Positions 45,990 through 55,822 of a DNA stretch of 64,000 bases are shown in pieces; the stretch's first letter is position 1, and every line of letters starts with the position of its first letter. Under the pieces are notes generated by a model. It was not told where the DNA came from. It saw only the letters and a program-made list of their open reading frames with translations, and made no database searches. This DNA is from Acanthosepion esculentum (lineage: Eukaryota > Mollusca > Cephalopoda > Sepiida > Sepiidae): assembly GCA_964036315.1 (NCBI GenBank), contig OZ038488.1, positions 69,881,488-69,945,487 of the forward strand. Direction: 5' to 3'. The position numbers and the translations under genes were made by a program.

Positions 45990-46500
45990 AACACTATGAA
46001 ACATGTCAAGTGTTACTTTATATTTTATAAGAAGGATGCAACAAAACATTGAAATATTTTTTAAACCCAATATACCACTTTCTTCTTACTCAAATACTCA
46101 TGAAAAAAACAAGCCAGTTCTGCAGAGTTACTTTAATCATTGAGCAATATCAGTTAGACAGTGGTGAAAAGATAATACCTTCAAACACTTTCAGTGTGAA
46201 TAAAAATAAGAGAAAACCTATGTCTTCAATCATTTTAGATTTAAACTAATAACAAAACGTGAAATCCTGAGTTACTTCCTTCGGGTCTTTCATCGCTGTT
46301 ATGTCAAGCAAATTCTTTCTATTTGCCATTTGTGGAGTTTCTCATTTTCTCAAAGATAGAAATAGAAGAAAGCCATCAAACACTTTTTACCTATCTAATG
46401 AAAACAACACAATTCATCTATCTCCCACCAACCCAACCACCAAACACATGTTTACACAATTCACTATTTTCAGCCTAACTACCACTCCTTACAATCTCAT

Positions 46501-46533
<33 letters not shown>

Positions 46534-46868
46534 CCAAACTCTCTTTCAAGAATGAAGGATTTCTTGTCAAATAGATTGTTAATTGTTTACCCCAAAACAG
46601 CTCTTCCTCCACTTCAAAGATTAGAGTTAGGAATTTTGGTCTTGCAGAAAGAGTAACACAAATGGTACCATTTTCTCTTTTCTCTCTTCTGATAACCAAG
46701 AAATTGCATCAACTATTATTGAAGTTATTATTATTAACAGAAAACACAGTATAACCATATCAATTTTCCAGCTGCACTTTTTGCCACATTTAGATTAGGA
46801 AAAAAATCTATTTTATAACTTTTTCTTCTATCATAAAATAATTGAACAAATTAACAAAAATTTTAATT
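45990..46868. other. AT-rich DNA with poly(A), no gene seen
   Basis: A pure A run of about 30 lies at 46502-46531. The open frames across it give Lys or Phe runs and are artefacts. Confidence 0.5.
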
Positions 46869-46869
46869 T

Positions 46870-47205
46870 ACAGACATAACTGAGATTTAGCATCTAATTA
46901 TTATGAGTTCAATCTCTGGGCTGGGCAGTGTGTACTTGGATTCAGTAGAAACAGGGTGAGCAATAACTGAACAGTACTAAAAATAAGAACTACATGAGAT
47001 ATCCCTAGTCATAGACAGTGGAACAACAGTCTACTCCCATAGATTAAATAAAGGATTCAGTTCAGAATTCCCTGTAATTTACTTAGATCGACATACACCC
47101 AATGAAAGCTGAAAGTCACAATGACTGAAATATTGTGATAACAAGTGGAGAACAATGGTCCACATGTAAATAGCATAAATAATCTTAAGCTTCATTGATG
47201 AATGT
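46870..47205 (+). mobile_element. SINE B (tRNA-derived), near full length
   Basis: The head ends with a good B box (TATGAGTTCAATCTCTGGGC). The body reads GATTCAGTAGAAACAGGGTG, GAGCAATAACTGAACAGTAC, AGGATTCAGTTCAGAATTCC, ACACCCAATGAAAGCTGAAA, ATATTGTGATAACAAGTGGA, GAACAATGGTCCACATGTAA, in the same order as the 16140 copy. It has an extra internal segment (about 46990-47040). Confidence 0.8.
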
Positions 47206-47590
47206 TTTTATTTAAGAATCTTCAAAATTATTCAAGTATCAATAACAAGAATAACAGAAAGCAACAATACTTTTTAATGTCCATAATTCTTTGTTAAGCT
47301 TTCATAGACTGTCTTGATATACATATCATTGTCCTATTCTAGCAGTAACACTTGTTTTAATTCTTTATCACTGTCTATTCCTTTTCACATTTCTATAATT
47401 TTTTTTCTTTTTGTGACATTAATCTTAATGAATTACTTATTTATCATTATGCTCCATCTATCTTTCAGGTAACTTAATAAAATGAGTTAGGAGAATAGAA
47501 TTAGCTTAGGCAAAGAACTGCTCCATGTAACTTTTGTAGTCTTCCAGAGACTGCAAGAAAAAAATAAAGAAAGACAGACATCTGCTGGCT
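47206..47590. other. AT-rich DNA, no gene seen
   Basis: Nothing recognisable. Confidence 0.5.
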
Positions 47591-47592
47591 AG

Positions 47593-47748
47593 CTTTCATA
47601 ACCTAATTGGTAAGATGCTGTCTCTTGTGAGTCAGTCTCCCAAGGATAAAGGGATACAAGTTTAAATCTCATTAGAAGCTTGTTCTTTATTTATAAATCT
47701 CACAGTTGTAGAATAAGTATTAAAAAAAAAAAAGAAAAAAAAAAAGAG
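47593..47748 (+). mobile_element. Short tRNA-derived SINE with A-rich tail
   Basis: TAACCTAATTGGTAAGATGC is a clear A box region and ATACAAGTTTAAATCTCATT the B box. The insert between them (GTGAGTCAGTCTCCCAAGG) gives a long variable-arm spacing. The element ends about 50 bp later in A12-G-A11 (47720-47746), giving a compact unit of about 155 bp. Confidence 0.65.
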
Positions 47749-48348
47749 AACTGAACTTTGTGATAAAAAGCAACAATAAGATGAAAGAAAAAACAAACAG
47801 CATCTCATATTATCATCCACTTCATGTTTTAGTACTGTAAATAACTCCTTATTGGAATCTAAAAGATTATGTGCTGAATGATGGCACCATCTGTGCAGTT
47901 AAAATGAAAGTTGATTCATTCTGCACAAATGTAAACAAATGGCAGATATTTGTAAGAAATGTCCTTAATTTCAAAGCTTCAAATTAATGGCCATGTTGTA
48001 AGCTTGAATTTTTAAAATAGATCTTAAGGATCATTTAATAGATAAAGAGTAACGTTTAATAACTTCAGAGGTTAAAATACAAATTAATGCTAGAAATTGT
48101 GAAAATGATCAGCTTGTATCATTGAATGGTGAAGAATTTTATTGATCTGGGATGGCAGTCTGATTAGGGACAGTTGAAAATTTTATCTCACCAATCTATA
48201 CTGTAGCAAAAGAGAAGTTTAAAAAAAAAATGTCCATCTTTGTAGAGTTATGAAATTTTTAGGCAATGCAAGATTAAGAAAGTGTCAAAAAGCATAAGCC
48301 ATCACGATCTAAATCAAGTTGCAAAACATACAAATGATCACTAGTCTT

Positions 48349-48381
<33 letters not shown>

Positions 48382-48538
48382 CAACCATAAGAACAATCAG
48401 ATGAAATGAACAAAACAAATCTTTTCATCCATTCTTTTCATTGAAGAATGCTGTGCAACCTTTGATAAGCTAGATGCATAGAACAAAGGCTGAGTGGCTT
48501 CTGGAAAAAAATGCTCTCACAGGTTGAGATGTCAATAA
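47749..48538. other. AT-rich DNA with poly(A), no gene seen
   Basis: A pure A run of about 28 lies at 48352-48379. No exon was recognised. Confidence 0.5.
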
Positions 48539-48539
48539 T

Positions 48540-48985
48540 ATGAAGGTGGTATAATATCTTGAGTTGAAATTATAGGTAACAAACTGGTGGGCCTATGGTA
48601 AGATGAAGGCAGTATTAATATGACAGCTCATAAAAGTTTGTTTTTTTTAAACCCTGGTTGAAGAAACCAAATGCTTTCAGAAGGATGTTTATGCATTACA
48701 ACAGTCCATCAAACTCAGTGAAGAAAACTGACACTTGTTTGATAAAGTGACTGCATTGTTTGCCCAACCTTAACCCAATGAGAAATTTGCAAAGCATTTT
48801 GAAGATATGTATGGCAATATACCAGCAAGGATTAAACTTGGCATGCTATTCGCGATGCAGAACAGTTTGCTTCATATGAAGAAATATAACAGCTTATCAA
48901 AATCAATGGATGAAGGACTTCTAAAACTAGTTTCAGAACACAGAATACATTTCATATTGATGTTGCCTTTATATTTTTGTCATCA
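48540..48985 (+). pseudogene. Tc1-like transposase relic
   Basis: In order: MHYNSPSNSVKKTDTCLIK (48693-48750; compare the Tc1 block HDNAPSHTAKKT, where the catalytic Asp is now Tyr), LHCLPNLNPMRNLQSILK (compare SPDLNPIENLWSILK), and after a frameshift LLHMKKYNSLSKSMDEGLLK (about 48862), which matches the C-terminal SSMDxRLLxLV motif. The acidic third residue (IEN) is replaced by MRN. At least two frameshifts and one stop. A different family from the 4262 relic, judging by the C-terminus. Confidence 0.75.
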
Positions 48986-49511
48986 TTAATTTCCATTTTT
49001 TTTTTTTTTTTTAAATATGTCTTTGTAAACTTTGTGCATGCTCTATAATTATAAATTTGCATGGTGTTTCAGTAACAATAGCTAATGTGAAACTTGAAAA
49101 ATCTGTTAAAAACTGTTGCCACATAAGAGTAACATGTAGTCTATTATTATTTGTACATATGTGTAATAATGGCTAGTAATCAAAGACACTGTGTAATAAA
49201 AAATTAACCATAATGACAATGCTTTATTTTAAAAATTAGATAATAGTGAAGGCAACCATAACTTTTTTTACCTAATCCAAGCCAATTTATTTTTAACAAT
49301 TTTAAATAAATATTATTTAAATGAAATAACTGCCAACTTAAAATAATGATTAGTAGATAAATCAATTTGTAGGGTACACAGACAAAACATGAAAATAAAA
49401 ACAAGAAACAGTCCAAAGAAAACTGAGATACAATGATTAAAACAATCATCAAATAAAATCCTTTCATTCATGTGCAAAAGTCAAAATATCCAATTAATTT
49501 TTCAAAAGATC

Positions 49512-49554
<43 letters not shown>

Positions 49555-49878
49555 TTATACAAAAAATATTTAATGTTACATAAAATTCTGCAAAGTGATT
49601 TTCTTATATATTCAAATATGTCAAGATATAATTTCGGCATACAAATATTTCCAAAAATCATAAAATAAATTGGTATAAAATTTTATTTAATACTTTAATT
49701 TAAAAGAACAGAAAGCTTCAATAGAATTTATTTGGGATGGAAAAGAAAAGGGAATATTCATTTTCAAATATCTTAATTCAAGTAAGCCAACTTATATATT
49801 CAGTGTAAAATTAAAAAGATATTCAAGTAATCTGTTTATTAATTGCAAATTGGTTTTTGATTAGCACTAAATAATAAG
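48986..49878. other. AT-rich DNA with poly(A), no gene seen
   Basis: A pure A run of about 40 lies at 49513-49552, the longest in the window. No exon was recognised. Confidence 0.5.
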
Positions 49879-49879
49879 G

Positions 49880-50325
49880 TTTCCATTTCTGGTTCTCCTA
49901 TATGGCAGTGAATGCTGGACAATCCCCTTGCAAATGAAGAAAAGACTTATGGTAAAAGAATTGTGGTTTTAGAGAAGGATGATGAGAATATCATGGATGG
50001 AACTTGTTAATAACAAAAAAATTTTAAGGAAAATGGAAATAAAAAAGACACATACATAGAATCAAAAAAGCAATAATTGAAATTTCTAGGACACATGATG
50101 AGGAATGAGGGTTTTAGGAAATTTGACACTCACAAGACATATTGAAGGAAGAGGGACAGAGGAAAGCAGCAAATACCTAATGAGCTTGTACAAATGGTTG
50201 GCAGAACTGGGATTAGAAGAGATAGCAGAAAAACACACCTTACTAAGAGTTACAAAGGACATCAAGTTGTGGAAAGCCACAATCATCCACAATTTAAAGT
50301 GACATGGCACACAGTAGAAGAGTTC
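49880..50325 (+). pseudogene. LINE family B C-terminal relic
   Basis: Reads LLYGSECWTIPLQMKKRLMV, KELWF, a stop, RRMMRISWMELVN, then after a frameshift a GHVMRxE-like block (GTHDEE in the shifted frame), MRVLGNLTLTRHIEGRGTEE, KYLMSLYKWLAELGLEEIAE and TKDIKLWKATIIHNLK. The order LLYGxExWT, RRMLRISW, GHVMR, GKRxxGRxR, WxxxI is the normal C-terminus of this LINE type. Only the part downstream of the reverse transcriptase palm is present. Confidence 0.87.
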
Positions 50326-50329
50326 ATAT

Positions 50330-50968
50330 CACCGTTTAATGAGTTTTTCTTTTGTCAAGAGGTTGTTATTAAAAAATAATTAAATCTGAATTCTTGTACT
50401 ATGGCATTTCAGTAAATGAGTACATGCCCCACAAAGACTACAGTTTCTTTATATGATAATAAATTCTTGGAAATATAAAATATAAACTAAAAACTGCTAC
50501 AATAAATTGAAAACATTTTCATACTATATCAGCCAAAAGCAACTTTCTTCCGATTCATGTTACCCTGATCTAATTATAGCTGTGTAGTATTAGACAATAT
50601 GAATCAATTCTTCAAATCCCAACTGAATTAGCTCTTTAAAATATAAAGATATATAAAAAAAAAAGCATTTTCTCTGCAAAATGTAGTACAACAGTAAACA
50701 TTAAAAAATTATTAATAGATAATTTAAAGCCGTATTAAAAAATAAAATGTAAATTTGCAGTTAAAATAAACTCTTTATATATTAAAATAGTTAAATAAAA
50801 ATTTCTATTAAACGAGAAAAAAATCACATGAATCAAAAACATAAGATAGACAAAAATATTAACTAGAATCTGAGGTAACACAGCTCCAAGGGACATTACT
50901 ACGACGAGAAAAACAAAGAAAGTTATTTCCCTTGATTAATATTTAGTGAGATGTGATTTACTTTCAGT
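50330..50968. other. AT-rich DNA, no gene seen
   Basis: Nothing recognisable. Confidence 0.5.
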
Positions 50969-50969
50969 A

Positions 50970-51125
50970 AACTATCCCGGTATTTACCAGACCTCCCGAA
51001 AAAGCAGGATGTGGCACAAGGCCGGTTTTTAACGTGGGTTTTTCCGAGCGAGGACAAAAATTCCCCTTAGACATCGCATAAATGGGGTCAGGCAGTTGTC
51101 TGCCCCCCGAAAGAATTCAAACTAA
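50970..51125. other. GC-rich, CpG-containing block of unknown origin
   Basis: This block (ATCCCGGTATTTACCAGACC, AAGGCCGGTTTTTAACGTGG, GGTTTTTCCGAGCGAGGAC, CAGTTGTCTGCCCCCCGAAA) stands out in composition from the AT-rich flanks. It has no long open frame and was not matched to another part of the window. It may be a young insertion or a fragment of an unidentified element. Confidence 0.4.
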
Positions 51126-51360
51126 TTTTCCCATCGAACAACTTATTTAAATTAAATTTTTTTTCAAATAAAGGCAAACAGCAAACTAATGAAGGTTTTA
51201 AAACTAAAGCCAGTCAAATTGTCACATTTTAAATATTTTTTTAAGTTAAAAATTGTCTCTTAAACTAACAAAATCATAGTGTTGTTTCCTCGTAATTAAA
51301 AAAACCTTGGTAATTTTTCAACTCAGTATTTCTATACAATACATGTTAAATCATTTTAAA

Positions 51361-51403
51361 TTATTTTACTGTATTAATCTTTAAGATTAATACAGTAAAA
51401 TAA
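51361..51403. repeat. Perfect inverted repeat, 21-bp arms, 1-nt spacer
   Basis: TTATTTTACTGTATTAATCT plus T (51361-51381) is the exact reverse complement of 51383-51403, with a single T between. The arms show no decay. It would form a cruciform in DNA or a tight hairpin in RNA. Confidence 0.97.
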
Positions 51404-51509
51404 ACGGAGATACTGAATCTGAAAAATTAGTTAACAATAACATCAATTTCATTTAAGTAGGTACCTCCACTTTTTCGCGGAAAACAGCATAGCGTAATGA
51501 AAAAGACCA

Positions 51510-51990
51510 CAAACAATAAAAATAAAGTTTTATCGTCAAAATGTTCGTGTTATTTATGATTCAGATGAAAGACCAAAGTAATTTTTTAAAATCCTTTCTA
51601 AAACACGTTGGAAATTTTGGTTAAAATCTTGTTTTGTTTACGTCATCGGGGTGGCATAATAATTAATTACATTGATTTTTTGCACTTTTTTTTTCGTTGA
51701 AAACACTGATTTGAAAATTCTTGTAAAAATGAAATAATTGTCCGATTTTAATGAAATTTTTCAGGACACATTCACAAAAATCTTACTATTTGCTGAATTT
51801 TTTTTTTTATTCATTAAAAATAGGACACCGAGTTTTTTAGGGTTTTTTTCAAAATTTGCACTATTCTAACTGAAAATCTGCTCCCAATTGAAAAATAATG
51901 AATCCAATATAAAACTATGACATTATTTAATTAGAAAAGCTTTTAGTTGCTTTTGTAAATAATTTATATTAAGGACACTTGTCTGAAGAA
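51510..51990 (+). repeat. Long AT-rich dispersed repeat D, copy 3
   Basis: It matches copy 1 (33556-34160) in the same order: AATAAAAATAAAGTTTTATC, GGAAATTTTGGTTAAAATCT, AAATTCTTGTAAAAATGAAA, TTTTAATGAAATTTTTCAGG, ATAGGACACCGAGTT and GACATTATTTAATTAGAAAA. It lacks the about 130-bp block of copy 1 that includes GCTGAACTCCTTGG. Confidence 0.75.
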
Positions 51991-52425
51991 ATAAAATTTT
52001 TCCAATGAATAATGAATTTTTACAAGAATTTTTTTTCATTTTTTTTATTTTTTTTAAATTTTAATTATAATAATTTATAATAGTTTAAAATCGTGTAAAA
52101 TTCTGTATTGGGCTATTTCCTGAATGTGATATAGTAATTAAGTGGAAATGAAATTTACAAATCCAAAATTGAAAAGATTAATAAACCTAGTTACAGTATT
52201 CTATTTTTAAAATAATTTATTATATTTTTTTTTTCTTAATTTGTTCCCTTTTTTCATTTATGAACGGCTAAATGTGACATTATTACGAAAAGGTCACGTG
52301 ATTTAAGAGTTTTGTCTCTTTACAAAGAAATTAATTTAAGAAAATTTTATAGTATTTTAAATTTTTTTATTTTTGCATAAAGCATCTTTGAAAGGTATAT
52401 AAAAGTCAAATTATTGTAACACTTT
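51991..52425. other. AT-rich DNA, no gene seen
   Basis: Very AT-rich with T runs; nothing recognisable. Confidence 0.5.
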
Positions 52426-52429
52426 TGCC

Positions 52430-52693
52430 CCAGACCCTCAACCTCTGACGTCTTACTCTCTGGGTTGAGGTGTCTACTCGGTCTTAACCGAACTTAAGAG
52501 AGTGACCGTAGGTTCCCTGAGCATCCGTAGATCATTCGACCGGTCCACTGGTTTAATCCTACTTCCTGTCCACTTGTTTGGTTTGATGCAGAAAGCAGAA
52601 GTGATGTTCATCCATTCACAGTCGACTGAAGATGCAAACATGGCTGGAGAGAGCCTGTGCTAAGAAATTTAGAATGTAAAAAAAAAAAAAAAA

Positions 52694-52695
<2 letters not shown>
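52430..52695 (+). other. GC-richer block ending in poly(A), possible retroposed RNA
   Basis: About 245 bp of balanced composition with several CpGs ends in a run of about 17 A (52678-52695) followed by TA repeats. Short stems are visible: CCTCAACC (52436-52443) with GGTTGAGG (52463-52470), and CGGT/ACCG (52479-52490). No long frame, no clear A/B boxes. The poly(A) on the plus strand fits a retroposed transcript, but its source is not identified. Confidence 0.4.

Positions 52696-52696
<1 letters not shown>

Positions 52697-52741
<45 letters not shown>
52697..52741. repeat. (TA)n microsatellite
   Basis: About 21 uninterrupted TA repeats following the poly(A). Confidence 0.97.
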
Positions 52742-52745
<4 letters not shown>

Positions 52746-53350
52746 AAAGCCGGACAAACAACTATTCAATGGTTGAATTGTTAATGTCTTTTATATAGCA
52801 GAAAAGAATAGCATAGAAAAGAAACGGGTTACGGAAAAGAAAATAATTGACGTAAAAACTCATACACTGGATTCTAGACAGAGAGAAAGAGTGGGTTGTG
52901 ATTAGCTTGTTGTGAAATCGTCTCAGAACGATATACGACTCTTGCGATGGAGAGATAAAGATTTCTGTGCACAGCTTAAAGTATATAGTTGCGTTCCTCC
53001 TTGGCAGTAGTAACAATAGTAGTAATCTTCATGGTAGCAGAAGCATCGGTACTTATATTAACAGTACATGTTAGCAGGGTTTTGTTCCAAATCCCTGACG
53101 TCACTTCCAGTGTCCGATATCTCTCCACCCAGCTCGACTGCACTCAACGACAGACAAGCCCAAAAACAACCTTTTGATTATTGTAGCTTGCTCAACGTTT
53201 CCGTTTCCAGTGGTAGTAATAATAGTAGCAGTAGCAGTCTTAGACTATTGGAGGAGTAATTCACTTCTTCATACTTATATCAACAAAATATGTTAGCGGG
53301 CGTTTGGTTCCAATATCTGACGTCACTTCCAGTCTCCGATCTCTCTCTAT
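52742..53350. promoter_or_regulatory. CpG-containing segment with a duplicated ETS/CRE-like motif
   Basis: CTGACGTCACTTCCAG occurs perfectly at 53095-53110 and 53317-53332, embedded in two diverged direct copies of about 80 bp (GTACTTATATTAACAGTACA and ATACTTATATCAACAAAATA at their starts) with a period of 222 bp. Read on minus it is GGAAGTGACGTCAG, an ETS site joined to a full CRE (TGACGTCA), an arrangement known from animal promoters. Between the copies lies a GTAGTAATAATAGTAGCAGT run. It could be the promoter of an unseen gene, or the enhancer repeats of an LTR. No coding exon was recognised on either side. Confidence 0.4.
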
Positions 53351-53639
53351 ATGATAGAAACTATAAAGCTAAAACAATATTCTAACAGCAGCAATGATTC
53401 ATTTTAAATACTGAAGCACCATACTTTTTAAATATTTTAGTTTTACCAACAGATTAGAAAGTGTTTTCCATATGTTGCAGACCCTACAACAGATGGTTTA
53501 AAAATGGCATGTCTCTTCAGGAGATAGAATCTGTGGAGAGTTATGATTGCCCGTTTCTTTATTCTCTGTGAATTACCAGGACTTCTTGGAAAAGATAGTA
53601 GAGTGAATTCTCCATTACCATGTTTACGATTTGGAATTC

Positions 53640-53833
53640 AGTGTTTTCTTTCTCCCAGACTGGCTGCTACTTAAAACTCAAAAGCCCAGTTTACCCTACT
53701 ATTCAATCTATAGCTATATGGAGGAGAGATGGATTCATTCTTCCCCAAAGATCATTTGTGTGAAAGCGAATTCAACAAACAAGGTATACATTTGAACTGT
53801 ACTCACCAATTTCACTCTGTACCAATGACCATT

Positions 53834-53838
<5 letters not shown>
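53640..53838 (-). mobile_element. SINE A (tRNA-derived), A2 tail
   Basis: On minus, ATGATAATGGTCATTGGTAC and GTACAGTTCAAATGTATACC (B box) form the head. The body reads TTTGGGGAAGAATGAATCCA, CTATAGATTGAATAGTAGGG; the A2 end is AACTGGGCTTTTGAGTTTTA and GCAGCCAGTCTGGGAGAAAG. A (TA)n of about 30 bp begins exactly at its 5' end (53837-53867). Confidence 0.75.

Positions 53839-53867
<29 letters not shown>
53837..53867. repeat. (TA)n microsatellite at a SINE 5' end
   Basis: About 15 TA repeats directly next to the tRNA-like head of the SINE. Confidence 0.95.
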
Positions 53868-53868
<1 letters not shown>

Positions 53869-53939
53869 TTAGTGAACTTATAAGGGAGAGCTTTTTCTTT
53901 TCTGAAGCTTACTCTTGACAGATTTTTTGCCAGCAGCCT

Positions 53940-54135
53940 GTTTCACACTGACAGTGGCTGAATATGCAGATAAGGATCCTTTACAAAGATTCCTTGTATT
54001 CCTTCAGTGGATCTTCACTTCTCTATCAGCCAGAGTCTAGTTCTCTGAATAGGAAGGTCTTTGAAGGTCTTCCATCTTCATTACATGGTCAAACCACCAC
54101 ATTTGAGTCTATACACAAACATATATTTCCTCAAA
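53940..54135 (-). pseudogene. LINE C-terminal relic (GHVxRMxD-type region)
   Basis: On minus the frame reads WFDHVMKMEDLQRPSYSEN, a stop, TLADREVKIH, a stop, RNTRNLCKGSLSA. It resembles the WxGHVxRMxDxRLPK, LYGEL, GxRxRGRxxKRFKD, KxSLxA order at the C-terminus of CR1/Jockey-like LINE polyproteins. Short and degraded, so the clade is not assigned. Confidence 0.55.
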
Positions 54136-54737
54136 TTGGCAGTCATACTCAAGTAGATATTGAGTAAAATTAACCTAATTTGATATATGGCCACAATAAT
54201 GAAAATAGAACTCAGATACAATGGTTGGGAGACAAGCTGGGAAACCAATGTTCAACTGCTAATGCCCAAGAATTATGAGTATCAAACAAAAAGACAGGAT
54301 ACCTTATTCAAGCAAAAAAAAAAAAAAAAAAAAAAAATGTAAGAATACATCCAGCTTTAATAATGATCTTAACAAGCATATACAGTTAAAAAAAACAATA
54401 TTTTTTTGGCGGGGGGGTGGAAAAGGAATCACTAGCTGATAAAATTTTTAAAAGTAAAAAAAACTGTTCTTAATACCATTCCACAGGCAATTTTCAGTCG
54501 TCATTGAAATTAAAATGCCTAATATTCATGATAAATAGACAAACTGAAAGCAGTTTATCTGCTTATTCAATAAAATCAATCACATCTCAAATTGGCTCTT
54601 ATTTTGAAATACCTACAAGAGTAAAAAAAATTCAATCCTTAACAAGTTTAGTCAAATTTATAGCAATGAATCAACTGAAACAAAAGACCTGCTGCTTTAA
54701 AAATGCTCAATCAGAGAAAATGCATCTGAAAAATAAA

Positions 54738-54738
<1 letters not shown>
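54136..54738. other. AT-rich DNA with poly(A), no gene seen
   Basis: An A run of about 21 lies at 54317-54337 and a G run (GCGGGGGGGTGG) near 54408. No exon was recognised. Confidence 0.5.

Positions 54739-54739
<1 letters not shown>

Positions 54740-54811
<72 letters not shown>
54740..54811. repeat. (TA)n microsatellite
   Basis: About 35 uninterrupted TA repeats, one of the longest pure TA tracts in the window. Confidence 0.97.
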
Positions 54812-54813
<2 letters not shown>

Positions 54814-55622
54814 CTGTGACTTTCATTGGTCTGTCCATTTGTCACACCCTCTAAAATAGCCATCAAAACTAAATTTTGGAGAGAAGTGCAAGCAGGTAAG
54901 GTGGTACAAAGTACAGTTGGTTTTACTAAGTTTTTTATTGAACAAAACAGAGTTTGTAAATCTTGACAAAAAAAAAGCAATAACTTCAACAATACTAAAT
55001 ACTGTGAAGATTTTAACACACATCAGTGTGTTGCAAGAAGATTCTAGTAAAATAAAATTACAAATTTTCTTCTCAATCTTTTTTCAATTCAAATTGAGGA
55101 ATCATTTTAATTTAGCAGTGAATATGTTAATGTTATCCCTTAGATTATGATGATAAACTAGTTTAAGTGGTAGTATGTTTAAAATCAGTATATACAAGAA
55201 CAAATGGTTGACATGTTTCAAGTCATCATTCATCTGTTTGTAGATGACCTGTTTCTAGCTATTTCCTGGTTACAACAAAACCATCTTTTAATATGTAACT
55301 CTTTCTTTTTAAAGGAAGAACTACAAAAATATATATGGCATGACAAATATTCCACTAATACATTTAAAAGTTTCCCTGACTTTCCCTAAACTACTACTAT
55401 TTACAATTAACATCTTTCCCTGTAGACTTTTGTTTTTAGTGAGAAGATATTCTCTAAGTTTTATTGATTGAATTTCAATGACAATATAAATGCTCTTCAA
55501 ATTTGGGAATAATTCTGATCAATTGGTTTAAATAGAAAATGATTTACTGATTTTTTTTGTTCTTTAATACTCCTTACTTAAAAGATTTTTATGATTCATA
55601 TTTAGACCAAGAATGATTTATG
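54812..55622. other. AT-rich DNA, no gene seen
   Basis: No coding frame or repeat was recognised. Confidence 0.5.
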
Positions 55623-55624
55623 TT

Positions 55625-55822
55625 CAGACACCAGAAGGAAAGTTTGCCTATCACTGTTCACACTCCTCCTTCTTATGAAAAAGTGTAGAGGTTTATCCAT
55701 CATTCCCTATTTAGGATTGGGTTTCCTGTTCCTTCTCTTAAAGTCTTCTCATTTTCTTTCACCCCAGTAACCCCTTGCATCTTAGTGGCATTATTGCCTT
55801 TCTTAGGATGAACTAATTAAAA
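55625..55822 (+). mobile_element. LINE-tail element, LINE A-type 3' end
   Basis: It ends with ACCCCTTGCATCTTAGTGGC, ATTATTGCCTTTCTTAGGAT and a short A-rich end. The body (AAGTTTGCCTATCACTGTTC, ACACTCCTCCTTC, GGTTTATCCATCATTCCC) matches the element at 32640-32888. Together they define a body type distinct from LINE A but with the same tail. Confidence 0.65.
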
